Below are positions 57,354-64,000 of a stretch of 64,000 nt of DNA, one piece after another. Within the stretch, counting starts at the first letter, position 1, and every line of letters starts with the position of its first letter. The notes under the pieces were generated by a model that had not been told where the DNA came from, did not search any database, and saw only the letters and a list, made by a program, of their open reading frames with translations. The stretch spans positions 502,155 through 566,154 of the forward strand of contig MU657181.1 in assembly GCA_026770575.1 (NCBI GenBank), written 5' to 3'. Source of the stretch: Pelagophyceae sp. CCMP2097. Taxonomy: Eukaryota; Sar; Pelagophyceae. The position numbers were made by a program, and so were the translations under genes.

Positions 57354-59827
57354 CTAGCTGAGGATCTCGAGAACGCCGTCGCGCGGCTCCACGGCGTGCA
57401 TCTTCACGTTCAAAGTCTTCGCGATGTTGTCCAGGATGCGCTCGCTCTGCTTCATCGTGATCGTCACGACGACGCCCGTGCCTACATGCCCCGCTTCGAC
57501 GATGCCCGCGCAACGAGGGACCGTCCAAAGGGCGCACCCTGCGGCCCGCGGCCGGTGCGCCCCGCGCGGTGCGCGTAGTGCGTCACGGAGCTCGGCAGGT
57601 GCTCGTAGTTGATGACGTGCGAGATGCGCGCGGCGTCGATGCCGCGCGCGCCGAGCTCCGTGGCCACGACGACCTGGCAAGGCCGTCGAGCGCGGGACAT
57701 TCAAAAGGAGCCACGCACCGTCGGCTCGTCCTTCTTCGGGTTCCTTTTGCGCCGGAGCGCGTCCATGGCGGCGCGGCGCTGCATGTCCGAGTCGCCGGCG
57801 AGGGGGATCGCGGGCGTGCCTCGCGTGGCCAGCATCTCGCACACGCGCACGGCCGCCTCGGCGTCGTTCACGAAGACGATGGCCGCGTCCACGGGCGGCT
57901 CCGAACTCCGCAGCACGCGCCGCAGCGAGTCGATGAGGTCGACGCGACCTGGCGAGACAGTGTGAGACTCCCCTGTTTCGACGTCTGCGCAACGGTGCCG
58001 AGCCCCCCGCTCACCGCTGACGATGACCTTTGCGTGGGCGAGCTTCGTCGGGAGGGGCGAGGATCCGGCCTCGACGCGTTGGGCCTTTTTCGCGCGCGAG
58101 ACGAGTACGGAGTCCGTGTCCTTGGGTGCCGCGTCGCCCCCAATGAGGTCGTCAATCGTCGCAGATGCGAGGACGAGCTGCGCGTCGTTGGGCAGCGCCT
58201 TGACGAGGGACTCGACGTCGTTTGCGAAGGGCGCCTTGGCGAGGGCGTCTGCCTCGTCGAGGACGCAGCATCGGAGGCGGGAGAGCTTCAAAGCGCCGTC
58301 TCCAAACGCGAGCTCGGCCAGCCGCCCCGGCGTGCCCACAATGGCATGGGGCTTCGTCTTCTTCAGCTTCTCCAGCTGCCGGCCCATGTTCGCGCCGCCG
58401 CAGAGCGCGACGCACTTTGCCCCGCCACCGATGTCGTTGAAAACCTGCGTCCGTCAAGACTCCAGAACCGAGCCAGTCTCGGGAACCGTTTAGAGTCGAG
58501 CGACGGACGCACGTCTGCGATCTGGTTGGCGAGCTCTCGGCCCGGGACGACTACGAGGAGCTGCGGCTTGGCCGTGAAGCCCACGTCGATGGCCTGCAGA
58601 CGCGGTCCGGTACGCGTTTCAACCGACGAGGCGCACCTCGATGGCCGGAAGGAGGAAGGCGAGCGTCTTGCCGGACCCCGTCGGCGCGCGCAGGAGGGCG
58701 TCCTGCTCGTTGGACAGCACTTTCAGCGCCGCTGACTGCACGGCCCTGATTGCGCCGTTTTTGGCGCCGCGCGCGAGAAGCGAGGAACGCACGTCGCGGT
58801 CTTGAGGCCCTTTTCGCGCAGCTTGGCCGCGAGGTCGGCGCTCACGAGCGTCTCAAAGTCTTCCATGGGCACGGCGTCCGCGGCGTCCTACACTCAACCG
58901 TCAAACGGGACAACCAAAAAGGCGAGGCCTACCTCGGGCGGGGCGAGGGTGTTGCGGTTAACTCGGCTCTTGCGCTTGGCGGCCTGCTCCGCCGCCTCCT
59001 GCTTCTCGACAGCCTTCTCCACGGACCTCCGCAGCTTGGCTTCTCGAAATCCAAGAGCGTCGCCGCCTTTGTCGCTCGGCCGGGTCTTCTTCGCCGGGCC
59101 CGCCGCGTCCGGCGCTACAGACGAAGACGGTTCGCTGGCGTCGCGCATGCGAATTCGGACGCATGCCGTCGGACGCACCCTTGGTCGGCTCGCGCACGAT
59201 GAAGCCGCCCACCTGTGGTTCGTGGGTGACTCATTCGCAAATTTCACAGAGACGGGACGCAGCTCGTCGTGCGAAAGCAGAGTCGCGCCTAGGAAGTGCC
59301 TCAAGGGACGTCGTCCGCGGACGCGTGTATCGCGAAAGCGCACCCCCAGCCGCCGAGCTCTTCCGTGGCCTTGGTCGGCTTCCGGAGCGGCTTCGAGACC
59401 GCGGCCCCACCAGGCTCGTCGCCCTCTTCGTTGTCGTCTTCGTCGTAAAAGTCTTTTGCCTAGCGTCTGGCGTCTGACCGCCGTCCAACCGCGCTGCTTC
59501 GGGCCGCGAAGGGCGCACCGAGTCGTATTTGCCGAACTTGGAGTTGAGCTTGGCTTCGAGCTGCTCGAGCGTCAGCGTGCCCCGCGCGATTTGCGCGCGC
59601 TCCGGCTTGCCGGGGGCGCGGTCCTTGCCGGGCGCGCGAAAGTCCGACTTGGGCGCGTCGCGGTCCGGCTTGGGCGAAGTAAAGTGCCGCTTCGGCGTAA
59701 ACGGCTTCTTCCCGGGCGGGGGGCCGCCGCGCAGCGCGGCCAAGGGCCGCCCGCGGCCCGGGCTTGCGGCGCGCGGCGCCCACCCGCTCGCGCTCCAAAC
59801 GACGAGGAAGACGATGGAGGACCACAT
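57354..59827 (-). CDS. Plastid-targeted DEAD-box RNA helicase
   Basis: About nine exons. N-terminus: signal peptide (MWSSIVFLVVWSASGWAPRA) and basic transit-like region with the G-W-A-P boundary typical of secondary plastids. A disordered region follows (NSKFGKYDS, AKDFYDEDNEEGDEPGGAAV). Helicase core: DFETLVSADLAAKLREKGLK, AVQSAALKVLSNEQDALLRA, motif I APTGSGKT, Ia PGRELANQI (usually PTREL), Ib GTPGRL, II VLDEAD, III ASAT; then VDAAIVFVNDAEAAVRVCEM, VATELGARGIDA, VI HRAGRTGR, and VTITMKQSERILDNIAKTLN. Introns (for example GTGCGT...ACGCAG after QIADV) are all small. It probably unwinds RNA in plastid ribosome assembly or mRNA decay; the specific target is not shown. Confidence 0.85.
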
Positions 59828-60132
59828 CCGCCGAGCGGCTCGCTGGCCGGGAGACCCTCGCCGCGCGTCCTCGGGAGCGCCGCGCCTCGAAGGTCTCGGT
59901 CGAAGCAAATGTGCAAGCTCAGGAACGGCGATAAGAATTCCGACACGACCTCGCACATCGGCTTGCCTTGCGGCCCGACTCCGCGGAAGGGAGGCGCGCG
60001 TCCTTGGGTGGCTGCAGGTGGGCCCGTGCCTCTCTCCCGCTTCTATAGCCTGGCCCTCGCGGATTTGCGCGCGCGCCTCGAGTCGTCGGCTCGGGGCCCT
60101 GGTCGCGATATCATCTTCGGTATCGACTTCGG

Positions 60133-60945
60133 TTAATACGAGTCTGCGATGAGCTTGAGCAACTTGTCGACGCCGACGGCGTTCCAGGCCTGCTGCCACC
60201 AGTTGTCCACGGGTTGGAAGTTTGGGGAATGCGGCACCAGATGCATCTGTTCGGGCAGGGCGCCGTACTGCCCGAGGCCCGCGGCCTGGGCGCGCCGGAA
60301 CATGCCTTCCAAGTCGGATGGCGAAAGCTGCTGATGCCGCGAGAGGAAGTTGATGCCCTCGAAGACGCGGACGCCGCCGGAATCGAGGCACTGGAACTGA
60401 ATCGCCTCGTCGTAATTGCCTGCGCCATCCTTTTTTATGTCGACGACGTAATTCGGAAAAACGTTGCCGAAGCCCGCCTCGCGCAGCTCGCCAGAGTTCG
60501 GATGCTCCGCGTCGAAGTCGCCCTTCATCGGGTAGTGCGCGCCGTTTGCGACGGGCGACCCGCGCCAGCTCGTCGGCGCCATGGCCGAGGAGGGCCCCTT
60601 GACGGAAAAGTCGTCGAGCCACGTCTTGCCGTCTTCGGCGACGCGGATGTCCAGCGTCGTGTCGTAGACCTCTGCGAACTGCGTCCAGTCGTGGTACGCG
60701 TGCTCGTACCAGATGCCGCCGTACTTTTGGGCGTCAAAGCCGTCCATCGACGACTGCCGCACCGCCGAATACGTCGGGCACCCGCGGCCCAGCTCCAAAT
60801 CGTACGACGCCCGGTCACCGCCGTCGAGGCCACCGCCAATGGACAGCGCCAAAGCCGCAGCGATCGCAAACTGAGAAACGCCCCTACAAAGCCTCGTCAG
60901 ACGCCGCAAGACCGCAGCGGGGCCGCCCGCAAGCGTGGGGCGCAC
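60133..60945 (-). CDS. Lipocalin/VDE-like domain, probably C-terminus of a fusion
   Basis: The open frame has 270 codons (Met 60945). A hydrophobic helix (GVSQFAIAAALALSIGGG) precedes a lipocalin-type domain: DGFDAQKYGGIWYEHAYHDW (the Y-x-G-x-WYE strand), YDTTLDIRV, GNVFPNYVVDIKKDGAGNYD, EAIQFQCLDSGGVRVFEGIN, FLSRHQQLSPSDLEGMFRRA. Lipocalins of plastids, including violaxanthin de-epoxidase relatives, bind xanthophylls or lipids. The upstream 20-odd codons (MRPTLAGG...) overlap another frame. Reading them as an intron (GTGCGC...TTTGTAG, phase 2) joins this domain directly to KVIMDSPLAK of the acyltransferase gene; I think that is more likely than a separate start. Confidence 0.7.
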   Translation of the reverse strand: MRPTLAGGPAAVLRRLTRLCRGVSQFAIAAALALSIGGGLDGGDRASYDLELGRGCPTYSAVRQSSMDGFDAQKYGGIWYEHAYHDWTQFAEVYDTTLDIRVAEDGKTWLDDFSVKGPSSAMAPTSWRGSPVANGAHYPMKGDFDAEHPNSGELREAGFGNVFPNYVVDIKKDGAGNYDEAIQFQCLDSGGVRVFEGINFLSRHQQLSPSDLEGMFRRAQAAGLGQYGALPEQMHLVPHSPNFQPVDNWWQQAWNAVGVDKLLKLIADSY

Positions 60946-60959
60946 TTGGCGAGCGGCGA

Positions 60960-63811
60960 GTCCATGATGACCTTTGTCGCGAAGAGCAGCGTCGCGGTGA
61001 AGGCGAGCGGCGCGCCCGCCTAGTCGGCTCGTTCTTGCGGGCGTCGTCCGTCGTCAACCGAGGGCATCGTCAAACGGGGGGCAAACCTGGTCGAGGGCGC
61101 TCATTTCTGAGTACCCAGGGAAGTTCCAGGCGAGCTCGCCCAGGCCGACGCCCGCCGTGCCTATGAAAAGGCACCCTCAACGGTCCTCAATTCCAGACAG
61201 GCATCGCTCGTCCCGAACGTCCCTCGCGCGGCCTTTCCGAGGCGCTCTTGTCCATCGCGTGCGCACCGACGATTGGGTGCGCCGTCGCGAAGAAGAGCCA
61301 GAAGGAAAAGGGGTTGATCCAGTCAGCGGGCGTTTCGGCGGCATCGACGGCCTCCTTGAACGTCGACAAAAACGCAGCCCACGCCGCGGCGTGCGGGACA
61401 ACGCCCGCCGCCAGGCCCGCGGCCCAGACGAGGGGCGGGAACGGCGGCTGCACAGGCGGCGGGAACTCTTCTTTCTCGCCGAGGAGGGCCTCCTTTTCCA
61501 GGGCGCGCACGGCCGCGTCCGCAAAGGCCTACTCTTTTGGCTGGAGCACGCCTTTTTCAGGAGAAGCACGATTCGTTCAGGAGAGTCGTACCTCGACGTC
61601 CTGGCGGCCGACGATGGGCGTGGGGCCGTTGAACGTGAGGTGCAAGTCGCCCCGCACGGTGACCGCTGACGCCTGGTACGTCGCGCCGGCGTACGCAGTC
61701 GATGTCGCGTAGTGCATCGACCGCACGCGCGCCTTGGCCGGCGAGGACTCGCCGTCGCCAGAGTACACGCCTATATCCGCCGTGCCACCAGCGGCCACGG
61801 CAAGAAGAAACGCACCCGCGTTGGAGATGCCGCAGGCGTAGGCGCGGCCGAGCGAGAGCGGGTTGTCGGCCTCGAGCCTGGTTTCCTCGGTGCGCTCCTG
61901 GCCGCGGGAGGCGCGGACTCACTCGACGAGTCTGGCCATTTCCATAGCGTCTACTGCCCAGTCGAAGACGCGGACGCTCTGCTGCCCGTAGCCCGAATCG
62001 ACAAAGTCCTTGAGCTGGCCGCCGGCGCGGCGCGCGAGCGGCCAGAACTGCGTCCCGCGCTTCGTGAGCTCCTTCAAAGGCAGCAGCACGTCGAAGGACC
62101 CGGCGTAGCAGGCGAGGCCTTTGTCGATTGCGGCGCGGGACTCGTTCGGAGCAAAGCGGCGCATGTCGAGCGACTGGAGCACTTTGACGGCCCCGCCTTC
62201 GACGGAGCCGCCCTTGCGCCGCAGGAGGCTGGTGTACGCCGTCGCGACGGCGGCGGCGAGCGCGGACCCGAGCGTCGTTTTCTCCTCGCGCGCTTTCGCT
62301 CGTAAAAGCGCGACGGTGGCTTTGTCGACGACGCGGAAGGCGAGCGCGGCGCGCCGCTCCGCCACCGCGAGCTGCGGCTGCGGGAGCAGGAGCCGCGCCG
62401 CGGCGCCGGGCGCGGACGCCGCAGCGAGCGGGTCGATACATTTTTCCGCGGCCTTGGCCCGTAAATACGGCAGCGAGCCGCGGTCGAGCGCCAGCAAACC
62501 CGTGCCGCCCGTTGCCTCGTCGACGAAGCCGCGCGAGACGTCGTCGCCGAGGATTGCGTACTCAAGGGACGGCGGGCACGCCAGCGACGCCTGAAAGCGG
62601 CCGTTTAAACGAGGCCGGATACGCGGACGTGACGCACGACTTGCTCGGCCGATAGCGGCGCACCCTGCGCGGGCGCCGCCAGCGACGTTAGGATCTGCGT
62701 CACGAGCTGCATCGCCGAGACCTGGTCCGACCTAGGGCCGTCCCCGTCGACGGCTGTCGTTCACCCGCATCCCGACGCGGGGCCTGACGTCGCGTGGTCA
62801 AAGGCGAAGATGAGCGCCGAGCGGTCGCCGGCGCGCACGAGCTTCAGCCGCCAGAGCGGCCTACGCCGGAGGCGTCCAGAGCGCGGCAGTCAGACGAGGG
62901 CGCCAGCCCTCCGGCGGGACGCGGCGCTTGCTCTCCGGCGGGAACGGGGCGCACCCGCGGCCGAGGTCGAAGTCGAAGCGTTTGCCGCCGACGTTTGCTG
63001 CCGGGTCGGCGAAGAGTTGCGTTCCACCGGCGCCGTCGACTGCCCTGGCCATCGCTTCCCGCCACTCTTCTTCGAAGCGTGCCTCGGGCACGTCGACGGC
63101 GCCGTCGAACGCGGCGGCGATGATTTGGGCCGCGGTGGAGTCCATGGCCTCGAAGCTCATCGCGCCGCGGCCGATGCGCATGTTGTCGTCGCCAAAAGGC
63201 GGCAGCAAGTTCGCCAGCGGGGTGCCCGCGAGCGCGGAACCGAGCGGCCCGCGCTTCGGCGGCGCGCCCGTGCCGGAAATGCGCCTAAGACAACTCTGCA
63301 AAGACCGCAGCGTCGGACCCCCGGGCCGCGTCGCGCGGCGCGGCAGCGGGGCGGACCTCGAGAGCATGGCGTTGTTCGCGACGGCGTCGACGAGCGCGCC
63401 GCGCAGCGCGTCCTCGCCGACGGCACCGTCGACGACGGTGCAGGCGACGTGCATCGTCGCGGGCAGGTCGCACGTCCTACGAGGCGAGTCGCGCGGCCAG
63501 AGACCGCTTGCAAAGGCGCGCGGCCGAGAAGGACGCGGCAGCCGCGCTCGAGCGAGCGCCGTGGTGCGAAGAGGCTCTCCATGGCGCCGAGCCTGCGCTC
63601 TCGGGTCGGGGCGCACCGTCGGGGCGGTCGCGGTTAACGGAGGCCGCGTTTGTCGTTTGTCAGGAGACGCTGTATGGTGCTGGCGGCCCGGCGCGTCGCC
63701 CTGCCGGACCGCGGCGCCGTCGGCTGCGACGGCGCGGCGGCGCGCGGCCGGCGCGGCGGCGCGGCGCGTCGAAAACGCCGCTGCGCCGATGAGCCACGCG
63801 ACGAGGAGCAT
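60960..63811 (-). CDS. Plastid CoA-dependent acyltransferase with membrane segment
   Basis: Start Met 63811: signal peptide plus transit-like start (MLLVAWLIGAAAFSTRRAAA). Exons then give LGAMESLFAPRRSLERGC, DLPATMHVACTVVDGAVGED and ALRGALVDAVANNAMLSR, the start of the condensation/AATase fold. An intron (GTGCGC...GCGTAG, phase 2) restores DFDLGRGPLWRLKLV, and the next splice restores FDHATSDQVSAMQLVTQIL, the HxxxD catalytic motif (HHxxxDG with G replaced by Q). C-terminal half: RRAALAFRVVDKATVALLRA, VKVLQSLDMRRFAPNESRAA, VTVRGDLHLTFNGPTPIVGR. Three hydrophobic segments follow (LVWAAGLAAGVVPHAAAWAA; INPFSFWLFFATAHP; APLAFTATLLFATKVIM), then probably the lipocalin domain. Acyl acceptor unknown. 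The exon 1-2 join is unresolved. Confidence 0.65.
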
Positions 63812-64000
63812 GTCGCCGCGGCGCCCGGGCGGCCGGAGCGCCGGGGAGCGGGCGAGGCCGCCGGCAACGAAGCCGTCGACCGTGGACTCTTCAAGGCTCA
63901 AGCCTTGCAATTGGATCTTGTCCGACTAGGGACCTTGCGTCTGAACCGGCGCCGATCGGCGGCCAAAGCTTCACTGGGTTCGGTTTTTCTTTGTTGGGGG
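63812..64000. other. Right window edge, upstream of acyltransferase
   Basis: Only 189 bp; likely promoter of the acyltransferase gene. An open frame continues upstream of Met 63811 to 63910 but lacks targeting character. Nothing else seen. Confidence 0.35.

Overview
The window is nuclear DNA of a eukaryotic microalga, most likely a stramenopile of the pelagophyte type (Aureococcus/Pelagomonas-like). The evidence is GC-rich, densely packed genes on both strands; many tiny introns, often 43-50 nt, with donors such as GTGCGT or GTCCGT and acceptors ending TAG/CAG; several GC-AG introns; and N-termini that look like signal peptide plus a plastid transit peptide with an A-(F/W)-x motif. This taxonomic placement is inference. 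About 29 protein-coding genes can be supported. Exon joins were made by eye from reading frame, splice dinucleotides and family conservation, so gene borders are approximate unless a phase-checked join is described.

Layout. 0-8 kb: an unknown acidic protein, a TPPP/p25-alpha protein, a membrane protein with two HMA metal-binding domains, an unknown secreted protein and a dienelactone hydrolase. 8-17 kb: a membrane-anchored protein kinase, a many-exon PP2C phosphatase, a GH16/SKN1-type glucanase with an EGF-like module, about 1.1 kb without a recognisable gene, and a BET (bromodomain plus NET) protein. 17-24 kb: LSM3, a UFD1-UBX-UBA fusion, PET117 and an intronless eEF3-like ABC ATPase. 24-38 kb: a proline/glutamine-rich PH-like protein, a DENN-domain Rab GEF, a secreted protein with two PA domains, a dsRBD-like protein, a membrane thioredoxin, a plastid protein and exosome RRP42. 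38-47.5 kb: TIM9, an F-box/JmjC (JMJD6-like) protein, a VOC/glyoxalase protein, a long-chain acyl-CoA synthetase, a repeat-rich intergenic stretch and an EXS-domain protein. 47.8-64 kb: a MYND-RING-Sel1 gene with in-frame stops, a small repeat protein, a tandem parvulin, TerC, a kinesin-14, a plastid DEAD-box helicase and a plastid acyltransferase that appears to be spliced in phase to a membrane segment and a lipocalin domain.

The genes do not form one pathway; this is ordinary mixed eukaryotic gene order. Most noteworthy are: (1) a short dispersed element present three times, once inside an unusually long intron and once inside a coding exon with a 9-bp target duplication, which is what an introner-like element would look like; (2) the acyltransferase-lipocalin fusion, a speculative candidate for acylating a plastid xanthophyll; (3) a duplicated MerT-like/HMA metal-transport architecture; (4) frequent GC-AG introns supported by conserved protein motifs; and (5) a Sel1 gene interrupted by TAA, an element insertion and TGA.
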